Origin: CBDAKK01 sp965216965
GTDB taxonomy: Bacteria > Spirochaetota > Spirochaetia > WTKD01 > G963693115
Direction: 5' to 3'
Length of the DNA stretch: 64,000 nucleotides
NCBI GenBank assembly: GCA_965216965.1
Contig: CBDCGX010000010.1
Span: 1-64,000 of the forward strand
Positions 1 to 8,067 of the stretch are shown one piece after another; within the stretch, counting starts at the first letter, position 1; each line of letters begins with the position of its first letter. A program made the position numbers and the translations under genes. Under the pieces are notes generated by a model, which worked only from the letters and a program-made list of their open reading frames with translations, did not search any database and was not told the DNA's origin.

Positions 1-264
1 GCTCAATATGTACTTGTTGCGGGCACTGTATCGGGCTCTATATGTGCTGAAAAGGGAGTCTATTTTTATTCGGGTGCAAGAATTAAATGTTCAGTTTCTA
101 GTTTGTTTATTCGCATGCAATCTGAGGTGGATTTTGAAGGAGAATGTAACTTGCTTAGCAAAGAATCTATTGATATTTTTTCTGCATCTTTAAATGAATT
201 TAAGGCATATTTTGTAGATAAAATCTCGCATAAAAATGAAGAAAAATTAATATTTTATAAATAA
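1..264 (+). CDS. C-terminal fragment, possibly bactofilin-like
   Basis: Frame 1 is open from the first base of the window to a TAA at 262-264, so this is the 3' end (about 87 residues) of a gene that starts outside. The visible part begins AQYVLVAGTVSGSICAEKG and alternates hydrophobic and small residues for about 45 residues, a pattern like the beta-helix turns of bactofilins; the tail is helical and charged and ends NEEKLIFYK. The bactofilin reading is a weak pattern match only. It lies 85 bases upstream of rpsL and is separated from it by a strong promoter, so it is probably a separate transcription unit. Confidence 0.45.
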   Translation, partial: AQYVLVAGTVSGSICAEKGVYFYSGARIKCSVSSLFIRMQSEVDFEGECNLLSKESIDIFSASLNEFKAYFVDKISHKNEEKLIFYK

Positions 265-307
265 CTGAGGAATCATATAGTATTAGGTAAAATATTATCT
301 AAAAGGC

Positions 308-336
308 TTGACATTTTTTATGTTCTAGGCAATAAT
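308..336 (+). promoter_or_regulatory. strong sigma70-type promoter for rpsL
   Basis: A perfect -35 TTGACA (308-313) is followed after exactly 17 bases by AATAAT (331-336), five of six matches to the -10 consensus. Transcription would begin around 342-344, only six to eight bases before the rpsL ATG at 350, so the transcript would be nearly leaderless. No Shine-Dalgarno sequence is visible between the -10 box and the ATG. Confidence 0.7.
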
Positions 337-349
337 ATCAAGTACTGTT

Positions 350-724
350 ATGCCTACTATTAATCAACTTATAAGAAAAGGACGAAAAAAACAGATTAAG
401 AAAACAAAATCTCCCGCGTTACAATCGTGCCCTCAGAGGAGAGGAGTGTGTACAAGAATAATGACGGTAACACCTAAAAAGCCAAATTCCGCTTTACGGA
501 AAGTTGCACGTATTCGTCTTACAAATGGCATAGAGGTTACGGGATATATCCCTGGTGAAGGACATAATTTGCAAGAACACTCTGTGGTCTATATTAGAGG
601 AGGAAAGGTTAAAGACCTTCCTGGAGTGAGGTATCATATAGTACGAGGTGCAAAAGATTTACTTGGTGTGGAAAATAGAAAGAGGGGAAGATCTAAATAT
701 GGTTCTAAGAAGCCAAAGGTGTAG
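350..724 (+). CDS. rpsL: 30S ribosomal protein S12
   Basis: S12 sits in the decoding centre of the small subunit and is the classic streptomycin-resistance target. The 124-residue product opens MPTINQLIRKGR and carries the conserved TPKKPNSALRKVARIRL and PGEGHNLQEHSVV blocks, so both length and motifs are standard; the lysines of these loops are the ones mutated in resistant strains, and both look wild-type here. The ATG at 350 is fixed by the family N-terminus although no Shine-Dalgarno is visible. rpsG follows after six bases, so the two are co-transcribed from the promoter at 308-336. Confidence 0.98.
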   Translation: MPTINQLIRKGRKKQIKKTKSPALQSCPQRRGVCTRIMTVTPKKPNSALRKVARIRLTNGIEVTGYIPGEGHNLQEHSVVYIRGGKVKDLPGVRYHIVRGAKDLLGVENRKRGRSKYGSKKPKV

Positions 725-730
725 TATGAT

Positions 731-1183
731 ATGGCAAAAAAATTAAAAATAAGTGACTATAAGTATTCTGATGAAACGCTTTCGCATTTTGTGAACAACC
801 TGATGATGAAAGGGAAAAAATCTATTGCACTTACAATTGTGTATTCTGCAATAGAAAAACTAGGGAAGATAACAGATGAAGATCCTCTTAAGGCATTTCA
901 TTCTGCAATAGAAAACGTAAAACCATCGCTTGAAGTGAAATCACGAAGGGTGGGAGGTGCTACATATCAGGTGCCTATAGAAGTCTCTGTCAAGAGACAA
1001 AGAATGCTTGCAATGCGATGGCTTATAGGCTCTGCCAGAAAAAGATCTGGTAAGTCTATGGTAGAAAAACTTATTGCAGAACTTGCTGATGCGTATAAAT
1101 CTACGGGGTTGGCATATAAAAAGAAAGAGGAAACCCATCGGATGGCAGAGGCAAATAAGGCGTTCTCTCACTATCGTTGGTAG
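731..1183 (+). CDS. rpsG: 30S ribosomal protein S7
   Basis: S7 nucleates assembly of the 30S head and contacts E-site tRNA. The protein has 150 residues; conserved landmarks are VGGATYQVPIEV and the basic stretch MRWLIGSARKRSGKSM, with the usual C-terminal HRMAEANKAFSHYRW. It lies six bases downstream of rpsL. In many bacteria fusA (EF-G) would come next; here a 275-base gap leads straight to tuf, so EF-G must be encoded elsewhere. Confidence 0.97.
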   Translation: MAKKLKISDYKYSDETLSHFVNNLMMKGKKSIALTIVYSAIEKLGKITDEDPLKAFHSAIENVKPSLEVKSRRVGGATYQVPIEVSVKRQRMLAMRWLIGSARKRSGKSMVEKLIAELADAYKSTGLAYKKKEETHRMAEANKAFSHYRW

Positions 1184-1387
1184 TTGGTTTTTTGTTTTAA
1201 TGAAAAACTGTGTAGGAAGGATTGGGTTTTTAAAAAATACTATAAAATGTATTAAGGATTTTTTATTATTTTAAATAGTAAGGAGCAGGTTCTCGATTAT
1301 CTGTAATTTTATGGATTTTGAGATAACAGTTTCATCAAAGCGTCTCTATAAATACGTGATGTCTTGTGGTTAATTGGTTAAGCTTGT

Positions 1388-1427
1388 TTTTATATTAATA
1401 TAAAACATTTCAAATAAATTGAAATGT
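1388..1427 (+). promoter_or_regulatory. two adjacent inverted repeats in the tuf leader
   Basis: The 275 bases between rpsG and tuf hold no gene I can support. Two perfect inverted repeats lie side by side just upstream of tuf: an 18-base AT palindrome (1388-1405) and a hairpin with 9-bp arms ACATTTCAA/TTGAAATGT around a five-base loop (1405-1427). Neither has a following T-run, so they look more like leader structure or a protein-binding site than a terminator. No convincing promoter is visible, although one must probably exist here if tuf is transcribed separately from rpsLG. Confidence 0.4.
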
Positions 1428-1458
1428 ATAGAAATTAACTCTATTAGGAGGAGGCTTT

Positions 1459-2652
1459 ATGGCTGAAAAAAAGAAATTTGAACGTACCAAACCACATATT
1501 AATGTTGGTACTATTGGTCATGTAGACCACGGGAAGACAACACTTACTGCGGCTATATCTGGATGCTGTGCTATAAAGATGGGATCTACGGCACTTAAGT
1601 ATGAAGATATTGATAATGCTCCAGAGGAAAGGGCACGTGGAATTACTATCAATACGCGTCATGTTGAGTATGAAACTGCAAATAGGCACTATGCTCATGT
1701 TGATTGCCCTGGACATGCTGACTATATAAAAAACATGATTACTGGAGCTGCTCAGATGGATGGAGCTGTTCTCGTTGTTTCTGCTCCTGATGGAGCGATG
1801 TCTCAGACCCGAGAGCATATACTTCTTGCTCGACAGGTGGGAGTTCCTAAAATTGTTGTATTTTTAAATAAAACTGACCAAGTAGATGATCCCGATATGA
1901 TTGATCTTGTTGAAGAAGAAATTCGAGAAATACTTTCATCATATGATTTTCCAGGTGATGAAATTCCTATTATAAAAGGGAGTGCATTTCAAGCACTTGA
2001 AAATCTTGAAGACGAATCCAAGGCGAAATGTATAGAAGAACTTCTTGTTGCTATGGATGAATATTTCCCAGTACCTAAAAGAGACATAGAAAAATCGTTC
2101 CTTATGCCTATTGAAGATATTTTCTCTATACAGGGGCGCGGTACTGTTGTTACTGGGAGAATTGAAACAGGTATTTTAAAAGTTGGTGAAGAAATTGAAG
2201 TAGTAGGTATTCGACCTACTCAAAAAACAATATGTACTGGTGTTGAGATGTTTAATAAGTTACTTGATCAAGGTCAAGCGGGAGATAACGTTGGAGCACT
2301 TTTACGTGGTATCGGAAAAGAGGATGTTGAGCGCGGGCAGGTATTAGCAAAGCCCGGAACAATTACTCCACATAAAAAGTTTAAAGGACAAATATATGTG
2401 CTTACTCGAGAAGAAGGCGGAAGACATACTAACTTTGCATCGGGTTATAGACCTCAGTTTTATTTTAGAACTACAGATGTAACGGGTGAAATCACTCTCC
2501 CTTCGGGAACAGAAATTGTTTTACCGGGAGATAATATAGAAATCATTGTAGAGCTTATTAAAAACATAGCTATGGATAAAGGATTACGTTTTGCTATTCG
2601 TGAGGGAGGAAGAACTGTTGCGAGTGGTCAAGTTATTGAAATTATTGAATAA
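1459..2652 (+). CDS. tuf: translation elongation factor EF-Tu
   Basis: EF-Tu delivers aminoacyl-tRNA to the ribosome as a GTP complex. The 397-residue protein has G1 GHVDHGKT (about residue 19), switch I RGITINTRHVEYE, G3 DCPGHADY, G4 as NKTD (NKVD/NKCD is commoner) and domain II/III signatures RGTVVTGRIETG and EEGGRHTNFASGYRPQFYFR. Wording and the C-terminus GGRTVASGQVIEIIE resemble Treponema EF-Tu. A strong Shine-Dalgarno (aggaggagg) precedes the ATG. It stands directly ahead of rpsJ, the order seen in spirochaetes. Confidence 0.98.
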   Translation: MAEKKKFERTKPHINVGTIGHVDHGKTTLTAAISGCCAIKMGSTALKYEDIDNAPEERARGITINTRHVEYETANRHYAHVDCPGHADYIKNMITGAAQMDGAVLVVSAPDGAMSQTREHILLARQVGVPKIVVFLNKTDQVDDPDMIDLVEEEIREILSSYDFPGDEIPIIKGSAFQALENLEDESKAKCIEELLVAMDEYFPVPKRDIEKSFLMPIEDIFSIQGRGTVVTGRIETGILKVGEEIEVVGIRPTQKTICTGVEMFNKLLDQGQAGDNVGALLRGIGKEDVERGQVLAKPGTITPHKKFKGQIYVLTREEGGRHTNFASGYRPQFYFRTTDVTGEITLPSGTEIVLPGDNIEIIVELIKNIAMDKGLRFAIREGGRTVASGQVIEIIE

Positions 2653-2695
2653 GTTGAAAATGTGTTTTGGTAATGGTTAAGAGGAATGATAAGAT

Positions 2696-3001
2696 ATGCA
2701 AAATAAATTTCGCGTAAAGTTAAGAGGTTTTGATGTTCGGTTAGTTGACATCGGGGCTAAAAGTATAATTGAAGTTGTAAAAAAAAGTGATGTGGATGTA
2801 ATTGGTCCGATTCCTCTTCCTACCAAAATTGAGAAGTTTACTGTGCTACGATCTCCTCATGTGAATAAAAAGTCGCGGGAACAATTTGAAATAAGAACTC
2901 ATTATAGACTTATTGATGTTCTGAACCCTACTTCTGATGTAATGAATGCTCTTATGAAACTAGAGCTTCCTTCTGGAGTGGATGTTCAGTTAAAACAATA
3001 A
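2696..3001 (+). CDS. rpsJ: 30S ribosomal protein S10
   Basis: S10 is a head protein of the 30S subunit and, as NusE, a partner of NusB in antitermination. The protein is 101 residues, the usual size, with the family features GPIPLPTKIEKFTVLRSPHVNKKSREQFE (split here: GPIPLPTKIEKFTVLRSP then HVNKKSREQFE) and a typical helix at the C-terminus. The ATG follows an aagagga ribosome site by seven bases. First gene of the S10 operon, 43 bases after tuf, with rplC 20 bases downstream. Confidence 0.97.
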   Translation: MQNKFRVKLRGFDVRLVDIGAKSIIEVVKKSDVDVIGPIPLPTKIEKFTVLRSPHVNKKSREQFEIRTHYRLIDVLNPTSDVMNALMKLELPSGVDVQLKQ

Positions 3002-3021
3002 TTATTGGTATAAAATTAGAT

Positions 3022-3666
3022 ATGATAGCGGTATATGCAAAAAAAATAGGAATGTCTCATGTGTTTAATGAGAGGGGAGGAGTAATTCCTGTTACCGTAC
3101 TAGAAGTTCCTAAAAATTTTCTTGTGTCTAAAAAGAAGCGTAGTAAATATGGATATGATGCAGTAGTCCTTTCTTCGTTTGTGGCAAAAGAAAAGCATGT
3201 AACAAAACCATTGCGGCATCGGTTCCCAAAAAACATCGCTCCTCAAAAGAAAATGTTTGAAGTACGAGGTTTTTTAGAGAGAAAAATAGGAGAGGAGATT
3301 GGAGTCGAAGTATTTGAAGATATTTCTTTTGTAGATGTTTCTGCTCTTTCAAAAGGGAAAGGATTTCAAGGAGTTATGAAGAGACATGGGGCAAGTGGAG
3401 GTCCGGCTAAGCACGGTTCAAAGTTTCATAGATCCCCAGGTTCTGTTGGGAACAGTGCAACACCAAGTAAGCTTCGTAAAGGAGTTAAAATGCCCGGCCA
3501 TATGGGAGGAGAAAAATGCACTGTCCAGAATCTTAAGGTTGTTCGTGTCGATATAGAATTAGGAATGTTGGTTGTTTGTGGTGCAGTTCCAGGTGCAAAC
3601 GGAGGACACGTTTTGGTAAGAGAAGCTATTAAAAAAAGAATTTCAAGTACTGATAAAAAGGATTGA
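3022..3666 (+). CDS. rplC: 50S ribosomal protein L3
   Basis: L3 is an early assembly protein that reaches the peptidyl-transferase centre. The 214-residue product begins MIAVYAKKIGMSHVF and contains the conserved KGKGFQGVMKRHGASGGPAKHGS region and GSVGNSATPSKLRKGVKMPGH (long motif at roughly residues 138-160), including the Gly/His-rich loop that approaches the active site. Length is normal. The ATG at 3022 is 20 bases after rpsJ; rplD follows after 11 bases. Confidence 0.97.
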   Translation: MIAVYAKKIGMSHVFNERGGVIPVTVLEVPKNFLVSKKKRSKYGYDAVVLSSFVAKEKHVTKPLRHRFPKNIAPQKKMFEVRGFLERKIGEEIGVEVFEDISFVDVSALSKGKGFQGVMKRHGASGGPAKHGSKFHRSPGSVGNSATPSKLRKGVKMPGHMGGEKCTVQNLKVVRVDIELGMLVVCGAVPGANGGHVLVREAIKKRISSTDKKD

Positions 3667-3677
3667 GGAGTGTAGTC

Positions 3678-4322
3678 GTGAAAGTAGATGTTTTACAATT
3701 AGACGGGTCAAGTGCGGGCACTGTAGAACTTAATAGCAATGTTTTTGAAGTGTCAAGCGGTACTGGATCTATATATTATAAAATACGAAATGAGCTTGCA
3801 AATAATAGGCAAGGCACTGTAGCTACAAAAGGTAGAGCAGATGTGCATTATTCAAAACGTAAGCCATGGAGACAAAAGGGTACAGGAAGAGCACGTGCAG
3901 GAAGTAGAAGTTCTCCTATATGGGTTGGAGGTGGAACCGTTTTTGGTCCTACTCCACGTGATTATTCATATACTTTACCAGTTAAAATAAAACGACTGGC
4001 ATTTAGGTCATTGTTTTCTCAAAAAGTTGCAAAGGGGAATATTACAATACTTTCTTCCATAAATTGTGAAACTGGAAAAACAAAAGATTTGAAGAAAAAT
4101 CTAGAGGGTGTTAATCCAGATTTAACCCCTTCAATTTTGATTATTAAAGATAATGATGTTTTGTTAAAGCGAGCAGCAAAGAACCTCCCATGGCTTAAGG
4201 TTTTTGTATATTCTCAACTTCGATTTGTCGATGTTTTTTATGGGAAGAAAATATTTATAACAAAAGGTGCAGTAGAAAAATTAAACACGTTTTTGCTAAA
4301 AGGAACACAAGATGCGAGCTGA
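3678..4322 (+). CDS. rplD: 50S ribosomal protein L4
   Basis: L4 lines the peptide exit tunnel. The extended loop is recognisable as YSKRKPWRQKGTGRARAG followed by SIWVGGGTVFGP-like residues, the region where macrolide-resistance changes map. I chose GTG at 3678 because gaggag sits nine bases upstream and the resulting N-terminus MKVDVLQLDG fits the family; a TTG at 3663 lies inside that ribosome site and is rejected. The stop overlaps the start of rplW by 11 bases. Confidence 0.95.
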   Translation: MKVDVLQLDGSSAGTVELNSNVFEVSSGTGSIYYKIRNELANNRQGTVATKGRADVHYSKRKPWRQKGTGRARAGSRSSPIWVGGGTVFGPTPRDYSYTLPVKIKRLAFRSLFSQKVAKGNITILSSINCETGKTKDLKKNLEGVNPDLTPSILIIKDNDVLLKRAAKNLPWLKVFVYSQLRFVDVFYGKKIFITKGAVEKLNTFLLKGTQDAS

Positions 4323-4596
4323 AGATATTATAATACGCCCCTTGTTAACAGAGAAATCTAATTCTTTAAAAGAAAAAGGGAAATTTTCTTTTAAAGTTTC
4401 TCCTAAGGCAAATAAAATACAAATTAAAGATGCTATACAGATGTTATATAATGTTACTCCTGTAACCTGTTCTGTTATGAATGTAAAAGGCAAAAAGAAA
4501 AGGCAAGGACGTTTTATAGGGAAGACTAGCTCATGGCGTAAAGCAATAGTGAGCTTGAAACAAGGTGATACGATTCCAATTTTTGAGGGTGTTTGA
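4312..4596 (+). CDS. rplW: 50S ribosomal protein L23
   Basis: L23 surrounds the tunnel exit and docks trigger factor and SRP. The 94-residue protein starts MRAEDIIIRPLLTEKS, the diagnostic opening, and retains the loop-strand region FKVSPKANKIQIKDAIQMLY and the basic KGKKKRQGRF segment. Its ATG lies inside the end of rplD (overlap 4312-4322), which indicates translational coupling, and its stop is two bases before the rplB start. Trigger factor, its tunnel-exit partner, is encoded at 54220. Confidence 0.96.
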   Translation: MRAEDIIIRPLLTEKSNSLKEKGKFSFKVSPKANKIQIKDAIQMLYNVTPVTCSVMNVKGKKKRQGRFIGKTSSWRKAIVSLKQGDTIPIFEGV

Positions 4597-4598
4597 AG

Positions 4599-5420
4599 AT
4601 GGCAGTAAGAACATATAAGCCCATTACTCCTGGGTTAAGAGACCGTACTACAAGAAACTATAAACATATAACAAGAGATAAAGCAGAAAAAGCTCTTGTA
4701 AAAGGGAAGAGTAGAATTGATGGGAGAAGCTCGGGGCGTATTAGTGTAAGACGGCGTGGGGGAGGAGTTAAAAGACTCTATCGTGTTATTGATTTTGATC
4801 GGAAAAAATACAATGTGATTGCAAAAGTTGTAAGCATAGAATATGATCCTAATAGAAGTGCTGATATATGTTTGTTGCATTATGTTGATGGGGAAAAACG
4901 GTATATTATTGCTCCACGTGGGATCAAAGTAGGGAATACTGTTGTAAGTGGTGAAAAAACTGAAGTAAGTATTGGTAATGCCATGGTATTGAAGAATATT
5001 CCCTTGGGAACGGTAATTCACAATGTGGAGCTAGTTTTAGGAAAAGGAGCATCACTTGCTCGGTCAGCGGGAACATTTGCTACTCTTGTTGCAAAACAGG
5101 GAGATTACGTCACGGTGAAATTGCCTTCTGGAGAGATGCGTATAGTATTTCATGAATGCATGGCAACTATTGGTGCTGTGGGAGGCGAAGATCATTTTAA
5201 TGTGAATTTAGGAAAGGCGGGAGTAGCTCGTTATAAAGGGCGACGACCGAAGGTAAGAGGGGTTGCAATGAACCCCCATGATCACCCACATGGTGGTGGA
5301 GAAGGGAAAACGTCTGGAGGGAGGCACCCTGTGTCTCGATGGGGAATGCCCACAAAAGGGTATAAAACAAGAAATAAACGTAAGGTTTCAAGTAAATTTA
5401 TTGTAAAACGGAGAAAATAA
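4599..5420 (+). CDS. rplB: 50S ribosomal protein L2
   Basis: L2 is needed for subunit association and peptidyl-transfer. The protein from ATG 4599 is 273 residues, the standard length, with IDFDRKKYNVIAKVVSIEYD, the GEMRIVFHECMATIGAVG region and the signature GVAMNPHDHPHGGGEGKTS including the near-active-site histidine. An upstream TTG at 4593 would add two residues but overlaps the rplW stop, so ATG 4599 is preferred. rpsS follows 11 bases later. Confidence 0.97.
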   Translation: MAVRTYKPITPGLRDRTTRNYKHITRDKAEKALVKGKSRIDGRSSGRISVRRRGGGVKRLYRVIDFDRKKYNVIAKVVSIEYDPNRSADICLLHYVDGEKRYIIAPRGIKVGNTVVSGEKTEVSIGNAMVLKNIPLGTVIHNVELVLGKGASLARSAGTFATLVAKQGDYVTVKLPSGEMRIVFHECMATIGAVGGEDHFNVNLGKAGVARYKGRRPKVRGVAMNPHDHPHGGGEGKTSGGRHPVSRWGMPTKGYKTRNKRKVSSKFIVKRRK

Positions 5421-5431
5421 AGAGGTAGTAT

Positions 5432-5713
5432 ATGTCAAGATCGGTAAAGAAAGGACCTTTTATAGCAGCAAGTTTACTTAAGAAAATAGTGAATGCTAAA
5501 AAAGAAACAAAGAAGGTTGTTATAAAAACATACTCACGAGATTCAACAATTATTCCCGAAATGGTAGGACTTACTGTTTCTGTATATAATGGAAAAGTGT
5601 TTATACCCGTATATATTACAGAACAATTGGTTGGATGTAAGCTTGGAGAATTCTCGCCAACGCGATTATTTAGAAGTCATGCTGGTTCGGATAAAAAGGT
5701 GGGGAGAAAATAA
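5432..5713 (+). CDS. rpsS: 30S ribosomal protein S19
   Basis: S19 forms part of the 30S head near the A-site finger contact. The 93-residue product opens MSRSVKKGPFIAASLL and has the conserved YSRDSTIIPEMVGLTVSVYNG and GCKLGEFSPTRLFRSHAG segments. An agaggta site precedes the ATG. The TAA stop overlaps the ATG of rplV (TAATG at 5711-5715), giving tight coupling between the two. Confidence 0.97.
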   Translation: MSRSVKKGPFIAASLLKKIVNAKKETKKVVIKTYSRDSTIIPEMVGLTVSVYNGKVFIPVYITEQLVGCKLGEFSPTRLFRSHAGSDKKVGRK

Positions 5714-6090
5714 TGGTTTATACAAGTATTCATAAATTTGCACGCATTTCGCCTACTAAAGTGAGACGTATTGCCATAAAAATGAAAGGACTTAGATACG
5801 AAGAAGCAATGGCATATTTAAAATACATGCCACATGCTGGAGCAAAAATAATTTATAATGTTGCACATACATCTGCAGCAAATGCACTTGTTAAAAACCA
5901 ACAACTTGATGAATCGTCTCTTTTTGTAGATTCTGTTATTGTTGATGAAGGACCTCGGATGAAGAGAATATGGCGTAGAGCAAGAGGTCGAGCAGATGTG
6001 TTGCTTAAACGATTTTCTCATGTAAGAGTTAATCTTACGGATGATAAAAAAGTCTTAATGAAGAATAAAAAAAATAAAAAGAGGAGTTAA
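5713..6090 (+). CDS. rplV: 50S ribosomal protein L22
   Basis: L22 spans the 50S subunit with a hairpin in the exit tunnel. The 125-residue protein has the family pattern ARISPTKVRRIAIKMKGLRYEEA and the hairpin SVIVDEGPRMKRIWRRARGRAD. It is about 10-15 residues longer than the E. coli protein because of a lysine- and asparagine-rich tail (MKNKKNKKRS). Start overlaps the rpsS stop; rpsC begins two bases after the stop. Confidence 0.96.
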   Translation: MVYTSIHKFARISPTKVRRIAIKMKGLRYEEAMAYLKYMPHAGAKIIYNVAHTSAANALVKNQQLDESSLFVDSVIVDEGPRMKRIWRRARGRADVLLKRFSHVRVNLTDDKKVLMKNKKNKKRS

Positions 6091-6092
6091 GA

Positions 6093-6815
6093 GTGGGTCA
6101 GAAAGTAAACCCCTATGGATTGCGTATAGGGATAAATAAAGGATGGAAATCAAGTTGGTATGCAGAAGGTGTTCAGTATGTAGAAAACCTTTATAATGAT
6201 TTAACTATTCGGAAAGAAATGGAAAAGATGCCTGAGCTTAAAAACGTTGATATTTCTAATGTTGAAATTATACGAAAGCCGCAGCTTGTTACTCTTATTA
6301 TTTATACTTCTCGACCGGGTGTGTTGATTGGCATAAAAGGGGCTAATATAGAAAAAATCACAACAAAGCTTTCTAAATTTTCTAAGAAAAAGATTTTGGT
6401 TAAAATACGAATAGTTAATAAAGTTGAGGCTGATGCGCAACTTTTAGCAATACATATTGCAAGGCAGCTTAAACAAAGAGGTGTGTGGAGACGAACGTTA
6501 AAAATGGCTATTATAAACGCCATGAAGTCTGGTATACAGGGAGTGAAGATAAAAGTATCGGGGAGACTTGGTGGAGCAGAAATGTCTCAAAATAAAATTG
6601 TAAAGGAAGGAAGAATCCCACTTCATACATTACGGGCTAATATCGATTATGGATTTGCAGAGTCTCATACAACTTATGGAAGTATTGGAGTAAAAGTATG
6701 GATATTTAAAGGTGAGCTTGTGAGAAAACAAAGAGGAGATGCTGGGCATTTATTGATAGGACAACATTTTTCACGAGATGGAAGACTAGAGAAGGGGGGA
6801 AGAGACGGTGCTTAG
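6093..6815 (+). CDS. rpsC: 30S ribosomal protein S3
   Basis: S3 lines the mRNA entry tunnel and has helicase activity with S4 and S5. The product is 240 residues: N-terminal MGQKVNPYGLRIGINKGW, a KH domain with GVLIGIKGANIEKI around residues 70-85, and the C-terminal SGRLGGAEMSQNKIVKEGRIPLHTLRANIDYG region (cited in parts). The start is GTG at 6093 with gagga upstream. The last eight bases overlap rplP. Confidence 0.96.
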   Translation: MGQKVNPYGLRIGINKGWKSSWYAEGVQYVENLYNDLTIRKEMEKMPELKNVDISNVEIIRKPQLVTLIIYTSRPGVLIGIKGANIEKITTKLSKFSKKKILVKIRIVNKVEADAQLLAIHIARQLKQRGVWRRTLKMAIINAMKSGIQGVKIKVSGRLGGAEMSQNKIVKEGRIPLHTLRANIDYGFAESHTTYGSIGVKVWIFKGELVRKQRGDAGHLLIGQHFSRDGRLEKGGRDGA

Positions 6816-7227
6816 TCCTAAGAGAGTGAAATTTAGAAAGCAACAGAGGAGAATTAAACGGAGGATACAAGGAGTTGCTACAAGAGGCAATTCAATATCT
6901 TTTGGAGATTATGGTCTTGTTGTACTTCAAAGAGGATTTATAAGTGCTCGTCAAATAGAAGCAACACGTATTTCAATTACTCGTTTTATTAAGCGGGGAG
7001 GAAAAGTATGGATTCGTATTTTTCCTGATTTTCCATATACAAAGAAACCTGCAGAAACTCGAATGGGAAGTGGAAAGGGAGGCCTGGAGAAATGGCTTGC
7101 ACCTGTTCGTCCTGGTCAGGTTATTTTTGAGATTGCGGGAGTTTCTAAAGAATTAGCAAAGGGTGCTATTCAACGTGGTATTGGAAAATTACCTGTAAAA
7201 GCAGTATTTGTAAGCAGGGAGTTATGA
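6808..7227 (+). CDS. rplP: 50S ribosomal protein L16
   Basis: L16 helps position A-site tRNA on the large subunit. The 139-residue protein starts at GTG 6808 (MLSPKRVKFRKQQR, the diagnostic opening) inside the end of rpsC, so the pair is translationally coupled. Conserved blocks are FGDYGLVVLQRGFISARQIEA, KKPAETRMGSGKG and the GAIQRGIGKLPVKAVFV tail. rpmC follows four bases after the stop. Confidence 0.96.
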   Translation: MLSPKRVKFRKQQRRIKRRIQGVATRGNSISFGDYGLVVLQRGFISARQIEATRISITRFIKRGGKVWIRIFPDFPYTKKPAETRMGSGKGGLEKWLAPVRPGQVIFEIAGVSKELAKGAIQRGIGKLPVKAVFVSREL

Positions 7228-7231
7228 TATT

Positions 7232-7426
7232 ATGAAAAATTCATTTAAGAACATGACTTTTGCTGAGCTTATTGCTAAAAGAGAGGAACTTATTAAAAAA
7301 TTATATGATTTAAGAGTGCAACTTGTTGTTGGACAAGTGAGTAATGCTCTTGAAAAGAGAATGTTAAGAAGGCAAATTGCAAGGTTGCACACTCTTATTT
7401 ATAATCATGACGAGGTAAAAGAATAG
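7232..7426 (+). CDS. rpmC: 50S ribosomal protein L29
   Basis: L29 sits beside L23 at the tunnel exit. The 64-residue product shows the two-helix pattern FAELIAKREELIKKLYDLR and ALEKRMLRRQIARLHT typical of the family. It is placed between rplP and rpsQ as in the canonical S10 operon; rpsQ starts one base after its stop. Confidence 0.94.
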   Translation: MKNSFKNMTFAELIAKREELIKKLYDLRVQLVVGQVSNALEKRMLRRQIARLHTLIYNHDEVKE

Positions 7427-7427
7427 T

Positions 7428-7694
7428 ATGGAAAAAGAAGTTAAAAAACGCCGCATATTGTATGGAGAGGTTGTAAGCGATAAAATGCAGAATACTGTTG
7501 TTGTTGCTATAAAGAGTAGAAAAATGCATACTTTGTATAAGAAGTATATAAATACAACTAAGAAAATAATGGTTCATGATGAACGCGAAGAAGCACATAT
7601 TGGCGATGAAGTGAAAGTAGTTGAGGCAAGACCTCTTTCTCGTCATAAGAGATGGAGATTGCTTTCTGTAGTTCAAAAGAAAAAACAGATTTAA
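7428..7694 (+). CDS. rpsQ: 30S ribosomal protein S17
   Basis: S17 is an OB-fold primary binder of 16S rRNA. The 88-residue protein has the family core RILYGEVVSDKMQNTVVVA, HTLYKKYINTTKKIMVHDE and the EVKVVEARPLSRHKRWRLL segment. The short N-terminal lysine/glutamate-rich leader is normal for spirochaetes as far as I can judge. It begins one base after rpmC and ends 13 bases before rplN. Confidence 0.95.
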   Translation: MEKEVKKRRILYGEVVSDKMQNTVVVAIKSRKMHTLYKKYINTTKKIMVHDEREEAHIGDEVKVVEARPLSRHKRWRLLSVVQKKKQI

Positions 7695-7707
7695 GAAGGA
7701 AAAATGT

Positions 7708-8067
7708 ATGGTATTTGTAGGTACAAGACTTAACGTAGCAGATAATAGCGGGGCAAAGAATGTTGAATGCATTAAAGTCCTTGGAGGCTCGGGACGAAAA
7801 AGTGCGTCTGTAGGTGACATAATAGTTGTAGCAGTGAAAGTTACGCTTCCTCTTGCTGCGGTAAAAAAAGGAAGTGTACAAAAGGCGATGATAGTGAGAG
7901 TAAGCAAAGAGTATAAAAGAGAAGATGGAACTCATATTAGGTTCGATGATAATGCGTGTGTTATTCTTGACGCCTCGCTTAATCCTCAGGGGAAAAGAGT
8001 TTTTGGTCCTGTAGCACGTGAAGTAAGGCAAATGAAGATTGTCTCACTTGCACCGGAGGTTCTCTAA
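7708..8067 (+). CDS. rplN: 50S ribosomal protein L14
   Basis: L14 forms intersubunit bridges with 16S rRNA. The 119-residue product has LNVADNSGAKNVECIKVLGG, the basic RVSKEYKREDGTHIRFDDNA block and FGPVAREVRQMKIVSLAPEVL at the C-terminus, all standard; it lacks only one or two residues relative to the E. coli protein. An aaggaaaaatg ribosome site precedes the ATG, and rplX starts immediately after the stop. Confidence 0.96.
   Translation: MVFVGTRLNVADNSGAKNVECIKVLGGSGRKSASVGDIIVVAVKVTLPLAAVKKGSVQKAMIVRVSKEYKREDGTHIRFDDNACVILDASLNPQGKRVFGPVAREVRQMKIVSLAPEVL

Noticed and set aside
1388..1405. Rho-independent terminator after rpsG
   Set aside because: The palindrome is entirely AT and lies close to tuf; there is no T-run at its 3' side.
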